Positions 1-13,458 of a DNA stretch of 64,000 nt are shown here, piece by piece. The stretch covers positions 42,136,221-42,200,220 of the forward strand of contig NC_134643.1 in the NCBI RefSeq assembly GCF_030463565.1, in the 5' to 3' direction. How positions within the stretch are numbered: the stretch's first letter is position 1; every line of letters begins with the position of its first letter. The DNA comes from Pelecanus crispus. Taxonomy: Eukaryota > Chordata > Aves > Pelecaniformes > Pelecanidae. A program made the position numbers and the translations under genes. Below the pieces are notes generated by a model, which searched no databases, was not told where the DNA came from, and was given only the letters and a program-made list of their open reading frames with translations.

Positions 1-599
1 GGTGGCAGAAGAATGATTTGTTTGTTTGTTTGCTGTTTTCTTGCTTGATTTTCCTTAGGTTAGAAGCAGGGAGAAGAATTCAACTAAACCAAAATGTGCT
101 TTTTCAGTGCTGAGGAAAAATAGGCTTCCTTGTTTATACTGGGAATATTCTTTAATGAAGACAACCCTTGAAGTAATATTATGTATGGGGAAAGCTGGGG
201 CTGGAGCTCTTTCTCCTAAGGGAACTGTGAATTAACATGTGTTCCTCTTTTTCCTCCTGTTGGTAGTAAAAAGTATATCCATACTGTAGCTTCAGTCCAT
301 GCGGTTTAATATCCTAGACTGGTTCTCCCTCAGGATGTAGCGGAAGTGGGGAGAAGGAGTATATTTAGAAAAGGAGATAGTTTATCAATAATTAAAGAGC
401 ATTTTGGTCAAAACAAGACCCCTGAAACGCAATAGATTCAATAGAGATAATTTCAAATATGTTGTCTAGCAATTCTGCGGCGCTTTTGCTTCACCCTATG
501 ATTTCTGGATTTGGAGGCAGAAGAAAATACAGTCTGCCTTACCGAGCCACGGAGTTGTAAGAAATGAAGAGTGCCAAATATCCTGTGTCTGCCAATGGC

Positions 600-800
600 T
601 GGCAGCAGGTCCTCGGGGAGAGAGTGAGAGAAGCCGGGCAAGCCCCGAGGGAGCCTTGCCAGCACCCAGCGCCAGTGGCCCAGCTCCCGGGAGCTCTGCC
701 TCCGCAGCGGGGAGCATCTCTCCTCCCCGGGGGGCTGCTCTGCCGCCGCACACCTGCCTTTCGGGTCCGCTGTCCCGCACCAACCTCCCTTTCCTCTGCC
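600..800. other. Isolated CpG-rich patch in the gene desert
   Basis: About 200 bp with a dozen or more CpGs and high G+C between AT-rich flanks. Short ORFs on both strands are GC-driven and match nothing I know. It could be an orphan CpG islet (enhancer or unannotated promoter), or a fragment of a GC-rich retrosequence. Confidence 0.5.
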
Positions 801-3800
801 AATATGGAGACCCTACCCAGGAGCTTTTTGTACCTTTGGAAACATGCCGCCGTGCTTCCCTCTTGAAGGGCGGCACTGAGGAAGGAGGCAGAAACTGAGC
901 CCCTTTTTTGGCCTGAATTCTACCCGTTTTAGTTCAGAAGAAGTTGGTGCCTTCTGCTGTGCCAAATGCCTGTTCCTAGAAAGCACACAGTCACAGAGCC
1001 ATTTAATAGACTTCTCACATCGCTGTGGGGAAGCCATTTATTCATTTTATCTACTTTTTCCCCTGGGAAAGTAGTCCAAAGCCTAAAGTGGCATCAGGAA
1101 AAGCTAGAGGAATACTGACAGTTCTCATTTTGCAAATTGTCAAATGAACCCATTTCCCCCCGTTGCTGGTAATGTCTTTCATTATGCCTTTAATGAAATT
1201 GTATTGACATATTTATGGTCTAATAAAATAAAAAAAAAGATACCCTGGAAAAGCAGTTTTCAGGAGCTGAAACGTTTTAATAATGGTTTCATAAATGATT
1301 TTGATTTTTTTTTTTAGTCATAAACTTTGGCAAAAGGAACTGTGGATAATTCAAAACTGCTAATGAAATGGTCTCTGGACTGAGCCATTTAAATCCTCTA
1401 AGATGTATTTTCTGCTGCCTCTCCCTTAAATTTGATGCCCTTCATTTTTAACATGTATGGGGAGCTGGCTACAATGTGTTGTATCTTCTTCCCACACAGC
1501 TCATTTATTCGCTATTATATTTTCCTACTCTCTTATCACTGGGAAAACAGCACTTTGACATACCATTTTATGATTTATACTTTAGAATACCCACCTGATC
1601 AAGTTACGACCTCAGTCATCGCATTCAGAGTGAGTTAAAGGAGGGACTTTAGCATCTGTTTTGAAATTGTTAGGGATTAGCCAGAAAATTTTGTAACGAT
1701 TCTGATGAGCATCTGTCAGTTTTTTCATGGGGCAGTGGTGAGAGCTTCCAGATAGACTGTCATGTCTGGTGGATCTGGATCTGGATGTTTCCTAAACTTG
1801 GGATCCAATCTGTTAATTGTGCTCATTTGCTTGAGTGCAGTTCTGGGTTTAGTAGTAGATGACATGTAATTTTTTTCATAGTTTTTTCATTTGTGAACTC
1901 ATGAAATAAGCCTGACTGAGAACCATGTCTTTTCACTTCACTTATATGAGTTGGCCAATTGCTGTATCCAGCTCAATTAACATCTGAATTTGCTTTCACA
2001 AAAAAAAAGGCTATTGGTTCTCTCCCAGAGGTCACAGCAGACTAAGAAAATAAAGGTCATGTTGTATCTTGAATTCAGAAGGTACAGGTGTGATATGAAG
2101 ATAAAATCTGAAACCCAGAAGGGAAAGGAAGGCATATTTGCAGCTATACTATGTATATGTAAATAGTAACAGATGATTTACTGCTGAAAGAGTGTGGTAT
2201 CCCTTTTTTCTTTTAACAAAACAATGTCATAAAAATAGGCGAACAAGAAAAAACCAAAATGGACCAATGAATTACAACACATACTCAATCACTCTTAAAT
2301 ATGAGACTGGGGGAATATATGCTAGTTCCTTAGGATGTGGCCAGTAAATATATAGACCCTTGGTGGCAAATCTGGCTTCTCAGAACATTAGTTCCTATAT
2401 CACAGATGAAAATAAGGATATAAACATCAAAAATAAAGAAAAGAAACAATACATATACCCATGAGATCTCTGTATAATCCAAATCAGTTGTCTGCAAAGG
2501 AGTTAAAAAATACTTTATGCATTCAGGGAATGCAGCTTTCCATCAGAGAAATAAAATAGATATATCTATAATGTATCAGCACTGGTCTCATATTTCCTTT
2601 CTTTGGGGTTTACTCTGATTTGATTTCATAGTAGCCGTGCTTTTCCCTTTGAAATTCAACATCCTTAGCTCAGATGTAGGGATGAGGAACATTTCAGAGC
2701 CAGAACTCTTGGCACAATTTTTGCTCATGTTGTAATTTCATCCTGTTTCACATTTTCAGTCTCCTTCTCCACCTGCTGTGACTTCTGGCTTGAGCTTGGG
2801 CTGAGTAACTGCAGAGTTCATCCTGTTCGAGACACAGCGAGTGCAGAGCTAATACATCATTTCATCCTCTGCGGGGTGAGGGGAGACATGTTGTTGAGGA
2901 GTACTAGGAGTTTGGCCCATTTTTTTCAGCAAAGACATGCATGATCCCTTTCAAAGTTTTATGAAGGTGTTGTCTTTTAAAGCCATTTGTCTAGAAATCA
3001 AAGCGTGGCTCTTACAGACATATTTGCCTATCTGTCTGCTTCTATTTATTATCGGCTAACTTCAGGAGGTTGGCCACAATGGCTTATGTACTTAGATAAG
3101 TGCCACATTTAGATATGGGCAGCTTTTCTTTTCATTCCATTTCATCTTCTGAGAAGCAGTCCCTCTGTGCCTTGATGCCTTTGGTAGGACTGCAGACGGA
3201 GAGCTGGGTCACCTATAACCTCATCCATGATCTAACTGCTGCAGACAGACAAGCAGTGCACACAGTTTAACCTGACAATTAAGGCTGCCCAAGTACATTT
3301 CTTGTCAAAACCACAAAACCTAAAGTGCAAAGAAATCCTAAATCGAGGCAGCTAGAGACACCTCCAAACATCAGCCAAGGGCCGCTGCGGCTCAGTTATA
3401 CCATCACACCGACGACCGGCTTGGCACACTCACCTTTAGTGCAGCAATACTGTCACTGTGTGTGTTCAAGAAAGAAAAATGATGTTGTAATGCACATATG
3501 TAAAACTTACAGTATTTGATTAGATACGGATGCATTGAATCTTAAAATCATAAATTTTACCATAAAAGAAGGAAAACAAATCAAGGTGATCATTTCTGCG
3601 TATCCTACTTTACCTAAAACTCACAGTTCTAATCTGTTTTATTAAAATATATCAAGTAACGATTCACTGTTAACTGAAACCACATACAAACTCATGCTGA
3701 AATCTACCCATTCCTTGCTTCTTGTTTATATTCATAATATACACAGCACTTAAGTGACTGTAGTCCCCAGGTGTCAGTGTGGGATGTTCTGTTCAGTCTC

Positions 3801-3895
3801 AGAAAAAGAGAACTGAAGCTCAGATGGAGTAAATGAGTTCCCTAAGGTCACATGTGATGTTTGCAGTAGGAGCAGGAGCTGCACTGAACTTCTCT
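3801..3895 (-). mobile_element. CORE-SINE/MIR-like relic
   Basis: AGAGAACTGAAGCTCAGATGG followed by GTTCCCTAAGGTCACATGTG and a CAGTAGGAGCAGGAG stretch follows the reverse complement of the MIR/CORE-SINE core (the pattern gaaactgaggcacagag ... gcccaaggtcacacag ... ggcagagc). Heavily diverged; an L2 3' end is an alternative. Confidence 0.5.
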
Positions 3896-6800
3896 GGTAG
3901 ATCATTAAATGCGAGACTGTCCTGTCACGTCTTTGCCAGAACAGGGTAGCAACCAACCAGGGCAGAATATAAGAATGTTTGTGGTTTAGCGTTTGCGTGT
4001 GTTTGAAGGCTGGTTTATGACAAGATAGTCCAATGTGCTTATGGAAACTATTCATGATTTTCATAGGATCATAAAGGCATTGGAGCAGACTTACAGTCCT
4101 GTGTCCTGTCTTCTGTCCCTCAAAAGCAGGTGAAGCAATTCTGCAGCAAACAGATGTAGGACTTGGGTCCTACACGGTATCTTATCCGAGTCTCAAATAG
4201 AGACCTGCACGACCCTAAAGCAACACTCTTACATACTCATAGAAGAATATGTTTTGAACTGTGATATATGCTTAGCCTCAATTACAGGCTGAGGTGCTGA
4301 ATTTCTCTGGTCTTTATTTTATAAAATGTCTTCTGGTTCTTGTGACACAGAAATACATAAAACATAAAACAGAACACAAATGTAATTTAGCAGCATAGAT
4401 TAGAAGCCCATACAAACTAGAAGCAAGTAAATCAGTTGTCACCTCTAAAAGGTCTGGAATTGATTTATTTGTCTGGATGGTATAAAAATCCTTAGGGCTA
4501 TTCTAAGGATGATTTTCAATGATGGATTCATAAACTAACAGGCTTTGTAATGTATGTGCACAAAAATTTACTCAGCATGTAGTGTATTTCTTACTAATTT
4601 GCAAATGTTGCTCTATGTCTTTCTCAGAAAACACAGTGGTTTAAACTTAGCTGTTAGTTAAAACTATAGTGCAAATTTAGAACTTATCTATTCTGATGTC
4701 TACCAAATTCTATATTGTTTATTACTTTGTCTAAATGATTAGTGACCTGATCATACTCCTGGTCCATTTTAGCAGTGAGACTAATAATGTCTTCTGTTAT
4801 TGATGTCGTAAATGTGTCCCAGGCTATATCAAACGGCAGTACACTTTTAATTGAATGTGGAAATTCAATGATAACACTCCCCAGGTTTTCACAGGATTGA
4901 TTATCATGTAGGAGAAAAAAGTATCTTTTTCTTGCATGCTATTTAGTTTTAAAAGTTGAAAATACACAAGAAAATGAAGATTTCTTTTCTTGCATTGAAG
5001 TAAATAGCAACCATTTGATGAATTGTTGCAGCATGTGTAGTAATTCAATTTCACTCTTCAGTCAGTTTGTTTTAAATAAAAGTCTCGCATAGTTCCTTAC
5101 CAGTGTTTCCAATCTAGCTTTGGCTTTTGTAGGGGATACTGGAGAGTTAGCAACAGAGGCTTGTTTTTTGTCTTGATCCATAAAAGAGGAATTGTACTGT
5201 AACGCAGCTTAGGAAAGGAAGGTAACAGTGCAAGGAAGCCCAATTTGAATCCATGCCTGGCTGTATAAACTTCACCTTTATTCTTCATTATCCACCACAG
5301 AAAGTGAAGTGTCTTTCTGTTTGTAAATTGCTGGCCATTCTTACAATTGCCATTCAGGGTCTGCCGCCGTGACATTGCAGCTGTCTGTGAAGCTGAATTC
5401 AAATCACCCTTACTCTGGCTCAGAAGGCAAATGAAGGGCTTGGGTCAACTGATGGCAATATTTGGAACAAGAATTAACTGGTTGCCTGAGGGTAAAGGGT
5501 TTTGGATTTGTTTATTGATCCCCTGAGCCCCCCAGGCTGGGCCACATCTCATGGTGAATGCTAAACTTTGCTACGGGTCTGAATTGATCTAGCTAATGGA
5601 GCTAGACCTCACCACTTCTGACCTTTCCTGGTCCTCCCTGGCAGACTGGACTGGGCATTCTCCTCTGAACTGCACCCAGGGTTGTCTTTGGAGAAACCTG
5701 CGAGCCAAAGCTTACTGCATAGCTCCTTTCTAAGTATCCCTGCCTTAGAGCCCTCATCTTACATTTACAGCCCTAACATTACAAGTGTGAATTCTCAAGT
5801 AGCAAACAGAAGTTTTCTTTCCCTGTAGACTTAGTACACTGTGGCATCTGTAAATACTTTCTTCTCTCCCCTGTGAGTCCAGAATAATACTGTAGCATGC
5901 ACAGGCAGGCTCAGGGCAGAAGTCACCAAAAGTCCCTACTCAAATTAGGAGCTCTCTCCTGTTTCTGTTGTTGTTTTAGTGGAACCTGTAGTTTCTTCTA
6001 AAGGGATGCCTGCTCCTCACGGCTCTTCTCAAAAATCTCCCTGAGATTTTCTAAGTGATAAGTTGTCTCTAAAATATCTTCACGAGTAAAGTCGGTAGAG
6101 TATTTCAGGTATGTTCCTGCAGAGACTGTAGGACCATTCCAGGAAAGGGGTCACTTGGATCTGCTGTCTAATAACTCTTCATCTGTCACAGAACTTAGCA
6201 TACTAGGACAGGATGAATAAATTGCCCTCAGTCACCTACCAGTAGAAATGTCTCTTCACAGCATCACTTTAAAAAGAAAGCAGTTCCCCTAAAATGTTAA
6301 ACTGATGTTCCAGCTGAGAAAAATAACAGCAACTTATGAAAGAGAATTTGATTTGTATACTCTTCTGGTTTAATAGCCAGCAGCTTTAGGTATCTGCAAA
6401 TATATCCTGAATACATAATCAGCCTATGCTGAAACCAGCACAGGTTTCACATATCTCTTGTAAGTACAACTGCTAAGAAGGGTACTTGCACTACAGCAAT
6501 ACACAGAAATCACCACACAAACTTACGAAGTGCTCTGAAAATGTACCTTTAATGGGTAGTGCTTTCAGGTAAACGACATTCTCCAGTTTTGTAATCTGTC
6601 ATGTGGATAAATGCTTCATTTACTGACTGGGAGGGGACCACAAAGCTTTGTTGTTGTAAAAGTTTGATTTTCCAATTCTTGGGACTGGAAAATAAAATAC
6701 AGATTTGTCCTTGTAGCAGAATTGACAAATCATTAATTCCATTGATTCTCACAGCAGTGAAATTTATCAAACAGAAATCCATTTGTATTAGCAGAAAAGG

Positions 6801-7204
6801 TTACATTCCAAGGCATGGAAAGCCATCGTCTCATGCTCTTGCATTTATACTTTGATCTTTCTTTTCTCAAAGCACTGTTATGTGCCTTGTAAAGAACCTA
6901 GAGAGGTAGATTATGAACCCTTCTACTCGTTCTCGCCCATTGAACTCAACACGCTTTATGTCAAAATTGCAAATACACCAAGTGCTGTGGAACGAAAACG
7001 TTTGCCAGACTTCAGACGGATTTGCAAGAGGCAAAGGACTGCGTGCAGCAGGCTAACCCACTGCACCTCTTCCCCCCCAGCCTGCAAACTTCACTGATGC
7101 AAAGGCCTTTTGCAGGGTGTTAGACTAGGAGCAAATTTCCTTGATTTCAAGAAGAAAACACTCTGACTCCTGCTTGGGTGGGCTTTCCCCACCCCAGCAG
7201 GTTT

Positions 7205-7264
7205 TTGACCCTGGCTGGTGTAAATCAGCACAGCTGAAGCTGGAGCAGCGGTGGTTTACACCAC
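7205..7264. repeat. Relic of an old palindromic amniote repeat
   Basis: TGGTGTAAATCAGCACAGCT followed by TGGTTTACACCA: 9-bp inverted arms (TGGTGTAAA at 7216-7224, TTTACACCA at 7255-7263). It follows the amniote interspersed pattern ctggtgtaaatcagcatagc ... caatgg ... gctgatttacaccag, known to me without a secure family name. Confidence 0.5.
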
Positions 7265-10200
7265 TGGCGATGCTGGTGGCGAGTGCTGTGCTGCTGCGCG
7301 CAGCGCTTCCGTGGGAGCTCAGCCTCTGAATGCCGCAAGAAGAGGAGGGCGAAGGGAGATCCTGATTAAAGTTCCATTTACTGATGCTCTTCACCAATTT
7401 ATATCCAAGTGCTACTTTGCTAATTAATGACTGCTCATGAAATGCCATGTGTCAGCAATGAATCACTTACTTTTGCTGCACTTCAGTAGTATACGGCTAA
7501 TGAGCAAGGACAACTCATATAATTAAAGCCTAAAATAGCCCTGTTGGTAGGACACAATCAAGTGTTTATATCTTGCTGTAGTGGGTGGACCAGACTATAT
7601 CATTTTCCTGTCGTTGCCTTTGCTAGTTTTACAGCAAAAAGATGGAGGGTTGAAAAAATGTGGGGCAGTAAACAATTTTTTGACTGTAGGAGGAAGGAAT
7701 TGAATTGTATTTTAAAAGAACTAAAATCCTGCCAGTTACCTGTATCTGGAGTAACCTCAAAATAAAACTGTCTTAATTATTTCCTCTAATGGGCCTCATC
7801 AAGCTCAAAACTAACTAAAAAATAAATAAGAAGGAGAAAAAACCTGGATGAAAGGGGGTGGTTTATTGCAAAGTTAGAGTAAAATTAGTAGTTCGGTGCT
7901 CCACAGCTGAAGGTAGCTATGAAAACTGAGAGAGTCAAGCCCCCTGTGAATGTATGTGGGCAGCTGTTCATACTTTAAGCAAAATCTCAAAAAATCTGCA
8001 GCTGCCCAGTAAACCAGTAAATAGCATTTCTCCTGCTTGACCTGGTCAGTGCTAGCACAGCTGGGATCTTGTGTTTTCATTCACGAAAGGTGAGACCAAG
8101 TCTCTGGAGAACATTTAGCCTGTCCATGCACCCTGCATGCCTTTCCCCACAGTGTTATACATTGCAGTCTGAAACACTGAGGTAGTCCACTAGTTTTTTC
8201 CACAGGAGGGAAAAAAATTCAGATTTCTGAGAAAGGAAGTAACTACTATTAGCCAAAGTACCCCATATTGGTAGTGACATGCACAAATGACACAAGGCAA
8301 ACTGTTTCCCAGATTCAGCAGTAGGAAAACTGAATCCCATCTCCTCTGCCAAGGGGTGAATCTGTCTCTTGTGGACCCACTTATTCTGATGAGCATCAGG
8401 AGGGAAGGGGAGGGATCTATGTAGTCTATATTGAAGAGATAAGACAAAAAAGAAAGACTATGAAGGGATGGGCAGAAGAATGGACTTTTTATTTTAGTGT
8501 TTTGGATTCAAAATATTTCCATGTTTAGGAGTTTAAGTTTGTAATGAAAAACAGTTTTATGAAAATATTGGCACATTCCTCCCCACAACAGCTCCTAACA
8601 CCTCTCTCCTGCTCCCTTTTACACAAACCTATTTGGAAATCCAAGTTTCTGTGAAGGAACAAAAATCTTGACCAAAGTTATGATTGCTCCTGCTGGAGAA
8701 AGTAAGAAGTTACTTTTCCAGGAAAAGAGCAATAAGGGTGAACATCCATTTCCATTGGAACAGGTTCTGAATACTTTCTCAGTGTGAGCAGACCCAATCT
8801 TGCTGCTCAGCAGTAAGACCAGCAACAGCTTTCCCATTATTGCTAGCATGACAGATCTACGATTGTCCTTGTTATTGTCTGTAGCAAGCACCAGGTAGAC
8901 CCTTTGTATTGGCCTCATACAGAGGTTTAAAAAAAATCCCGCAAAATGAGGACCTTTTCTGAAGTGACTTCTACAAATTCTCAGAAAGCTTTGTGAGCGC
9001 CTGACAAAAGCCCTCACTCTGGTGTATAAAGCGCAGTGGGATTGCCAGCTGTGTGTTGTTACAGGCTTGTTTAGGAAAAACACTCAACTCAGGCTGAGTA
9101 GGGAAAACCTGAATCTCCTTATTCTTGAAAACACTGCAGCCCTCCCCACCTGGCCTTGCTTGAATGCCAAGGTACGAAGACACATGTGCTGCCTGGATCT
9201 TGTCCCCTTCACAGTCCTCCTGTGATCTCCAATGACATCCTGGCACTGGACAGTTCCCCAATGATAACTTGGGGAACAATTCCTCTTGTCGACATCTGCT
9301 CTTCCATGTTTGTTTAGCTCTTTGGATGCTGTTTGTTTGCATTGACAAGACTACGGATAACCATCCTCCATCTGAGCAGTGAGATTGTGAGAGAAGACCT
9401 TGGATGGAATTAATTTAGGTATTTTTGGTCTCTTGATGTCCCTTTTGGGTAAGTCAAGGTTCTGTATAACTGCAGAGTGGAGGCAGGGATAGGAGTATGA
9501 GACTGTCAGAGCATCTGCAAAATGGGCACTTCATGTTTTTAAAAAACATGCACTGTTGTGGAACAGAAGCGTAATATATGCCATTAACATTAGTGTCATT
9601 GAGCAGCCTCTAAATTGCAGATTGGTGGGAAAAAATTGATATGAAAATGTAAACAAGAGAAAATGAAAACTGTAATAAGCTCTCTGCATAAGAAGGGTAA
9701 TCTACAATTAAATATAAAGGCTAAACTGAAACAATGGGAAGGATGAGGCATATTTCCTATTTTAAAGCTAAGACTGATGCTCTGTCTCTAACCCCCAAAG
9801 CTGTGACAAAAAGTTAATGGTGTGAAGCAGAGACGCCATGTCAGACTTCACTCTGCATTCCTGGCTCTAGATGATTTATCACTTACAGCCACTCTGTTTG
9901 CTATTAATTAAGTACAAAAGTTATTTTAGTAAGTTAGCTTAGCTGTGCTGCATCCCCTTTTGAGCTTAGTTGAAAGTGAAAACAAAAGGCCTTTATTGCA
10001 GCTGCTGTAAATTCAGGTTCCAAATAATAAAATGAAAAAAGGCAGCCTCGATTCTCTGCTGTAGGTGCTCCAACTCTTGTTATAAATGTGGTTATAAAAA
10101 CTGATTACTTCTTAACAAATAACCTTCATGTATTATAACAGAGCCATGAGGATGGATGTGACCTGGGTGGTATTACCAGAGAATTCTGCCTTTTTTTTTT

Positions 10201-13200
10201 TCCCTGTCAGCAGACATATAGGCTTCGTTTTATGCTTTGGAGGACAATGAACTATTGACCACCAAACGATGGGAGAGCAACGTTCGATGCTGAGAAGGCC
10301 CTGCTGCAAGTGCCCTCTGGGAGACAGTGCTCAGCAGTGCAGGTATTTCTTGGAACTGGAGCTGACTACCAGCCAGGCTCTGTCTGTAGCTCTGACTGCT
10401 TTGGAAATGTCAGTAACGTCAGGAAGACAGAGCATCTTGCTGAGCTACCGCAATAACAAATTTGTGGCTGAATGTGAGTTACCACTGTCTACTAGCACAG
10501 CTTTCAGAGTTGAGTGGAAAATGCACCCACTGCTTTATACAACTTTCCTGGTGACACATCCCTACTCTGCTGTGAACTCGGATAGACACATACCTATGGC
10601 AAGGAGCTGTTTTTTTTCTCAGCTCTGTTAAGAACGATTTCCTGCCCTGCCTGTTGCATTCCTTCTTTCTTGTACAGTGATGATTGAAGATAAGACGTGT
10701 TTGGGAGATGCAGGGGAGCAGACAGTATTCAAATGCAGGATGCGGAGGATTTTGTCCCTCCAGGTGTCTGAAAGTCCCACTGTCCCCTCCTGTCAGAGAT
10801 TCCCTGTGTGGGTGGGAGATGCGCAGCGTGGATGAGCTGAGAAGGGATGCCGAGGGCACAAGAGACTGTGTGTGTTAGATACCACGAGCAGCTCCCAGTC
10901 CTTTTTTCTGGGCTGCAATTGTACAACTTGTACCTATTCTTTCCTCTGAGGATCTCGAGAGTTCTGCTGCAGCCTTTCTCCAGCGTAGTCATGCTGCGCA
11001 AAGGAGAAATCTAGTTTTTATTCAGAATACAGAGATTTAAGCATTCCCATCTAATCCCATGCTGAATGGCTGTTTGGCAACTCCTTGTGCTGAACTTCTG
11101 AGGAGCCTGCCTGCAGCAGGCGCTCAAGGTGCTTTAGCTAAACACTCTGCTCCTGAAGTCATCCCTAAAATTTAAGTAATCCAGACAATTCTTCAACTCC
11201 CACTTCAGCTCATTAAGAAGTGTGGGTCCCCAGGAGCAACAGACACAGCAGAGGATACCTTGTATGTAGTACTATCTTTTGTATGCTGATTTTAACAGCT
11301 CTCTGAAAAAGAGGTTCAGTTACAGTTTGCCTTGGGAGAAGCTTTCTTCTGAACTGCATGAACCCTCCCAAGCCCCGTTTACAGGTCAGGATCTGCCAGG
11401 ATTTGATGTTTGCTGGAGGAGGTCCAGACCACGGACAAGAGTCACCAGCTCCAGCTCCTGCTGGAGAGGCCAGGCAGTGCACATGTGATGAGTGCGATGA
11501 AGCACCTGGGGGCTTCAGAAAGACAAGACCCCACCCAGAGGGGTAATCTTAATGCCTAACAGAGTTTCCCAGAGCAGGAATTGCTTGCTTTTCTGAAAGT
11601 CAGAATTTTAGCTGGTTGAAATGAGGATACCTGATGGGAGAAATTTAGACTTGATGGAATATTCTTATAAACATTTTATTATTACTTTTCACACTAAAGT
11701 GACTCATTGTGTCTCATGAGAACCATCGTTAAACATTTTGACATACTTTCTATTCAATTCGGAAATTAACAGGGTGGTTTTAATGAAGTTCAAATAAACC
11801 CAGTATGAATACTGGGATACAAGACAATTATTTTGTTCACAAAACAGGAAGAAAACCAAGCAAAAACCTATCTGAAGATTACGAAGATAATGTCAAAGAA
11901 AATAAAAAGATAAAAGAATGAGCACAGCTATCATTCCCTTGAATATTGTGAAATGTGTTTTATGACATTTGGCTGTAATCACAATTAGCAATACTCAGGG
12001 CTGTTTGCTTGGATGTACATGTAAATCTGAATATGTGTGTATTAGAGAGTAATAGTGGCTGTACAAATTAATTTTCTTGCGAAGATCTGATTGCTTCACC
12101 TGTTATAGCCTGTCTACATCCTATATTCCCATCAAGTGTTGCCGATTAGTTCACAGAATGTAACTGAAGAATGAAAATAGAAGAGCAAAATGTCTGATTT
12201 ATAGACTGAGTTGGTTATGCCCAGTGATTTTTTTTTATGCTGGTTTAAATATTCTGTTATTAAATTGATTAAATAATTAAATGTTGCTATAAACATGTCA
12301 GATGGTATTTCACATCAATTTTCTATCATTGAGTGGGACTCATTTACTTCCCAATGTAGTAGGTATTACTGAAGTAAAGTTGGTGCTAGTCTTGAACAAG
12401 ACTGCTAAAGAACACTATGGAAAGAAGGAAGGGGTGAAAATGCCCTCTGTAATCACATCAGCGAAAAACATTGTTAGCATGGGCAGCTCATGTTGTTTGC
12501 AGGTACCTTATTCATGTTAAATAAAATAGCTCTCTTTGCTGCATTGAGCAGAGCTGAAAGAACAACTGGTTCCAAAGGGAAAAGATGATTTCAATGATTA
12601 CTTGTTGTCTTTAAAAATAGTTTTGTCATGATACGATCACCAGACCACAAGCTGCACTCCTTGTATGTTCAGTTGTAGATCTAAATCTGTATTTGAGGAA
12701 GCATGAGCAGTTAAGACTTAAGAAATCCCAAGATCAAAACAAAGCTACTTGCTGCAAATCATAACGTTATTAAAACAGATAAATTAAAAAAAGTTTTTGG
12801 GTTAAAAATAAAGGCTGATAAAATCCAGGTGGACCTGCAGGAAATTAGTGTTGCAAACCATTATAAATATTGTCAGCTATAGCCAGAGAGAAGGAGATCC
12901 AGCTGCTGTGTGTTGCTCTCCACTCAGAGCTAAGGCACTGCAGGAGCTGTGCTCCTTTTGAAGCATCATAGCTGAGCTCTTTTTCTTCATATCTGATGGC
13001 GCCTGAACTCCTGCTGCCTAGTTTCTGTCTTTGGGTTCAATCCTGTATTTTTTGTTTACCCTGAACTTGTTTGGATTCTATTTAAGCTGTACTAATGGCT
13101 GTAGTCTTATTTAATAATTCCCTGGAGAGTCATAGTCATTGCCTGGGTTTACAAATTTTTGAAGGAAAAGAAAGATCTGTACCTGCCTTTTTGATGGTAT

Positions 13201-13214
13201 TCTGACTTTGATGT

Positions 13215-13458
13215 GTTATTAGGAAAAATTTCTTCATGGAAAGGGTAGTCAAGCATTGGAACAGGCTGCCCAGAGAGGTGGTGGAGTCACCATCCCTGGA
13301 AGCGTTCAAAAAATGGGTAGATGTGGCACTTCGGGACATGGTTTAGTCTAGTCTACCCTTAATTGGTTTAGTGTGGACTTGGTAGTGTAGGTTAATGGTT
13401 GGACTGGATGATCTTAAAGGTCTTTTCCAACCTAAATGATTCTATGATTCTATGATTT
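13215..13458 (+). mobile_element. CR1 LINE 3' fragment
   Basis: 5'-truncated CR1 retaining the last 240 bp or so: GGAACAGGCTGCCCAGAGAGGTGG-like, TTGGACTGGATGATCTTAAAGG-like and the terminal GATTCTATGATTCTATGATT repeat on the plus strand. It contains a 25-bp internal insertion bounded by a repeated GGTTTAG. No ORF remains. Confidence 0.93.

Larger units (their letters stand above)
1..13214. other. Intergenic, unique AT-rich DNA
   Basis: No exon with splice sites, homology or coding character recognised. The longest open frame (154 codons, minus strand, 8619-9083) is of the size expected by chance. It holds the CpG patch near 0.7 kb, the MIR-like relic at 3.8 kb and the palindromic relic at 7.2 kb. 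In mammals the gene upstream of TRHDE is TPH2; nothing of it is seen here. Confidence 0.7.

Noticed and set aside
8619..9083. 154-codon minus-strand open frame in the desert
   Set aside because: No homology, no splice context; a few frames of this size are expected by chance in 64 kb of six-frame translation.
10269..10631. 120-codon plus-strand open frame
   Set aside because: No recognisable family or supporting signals; size fits chance.
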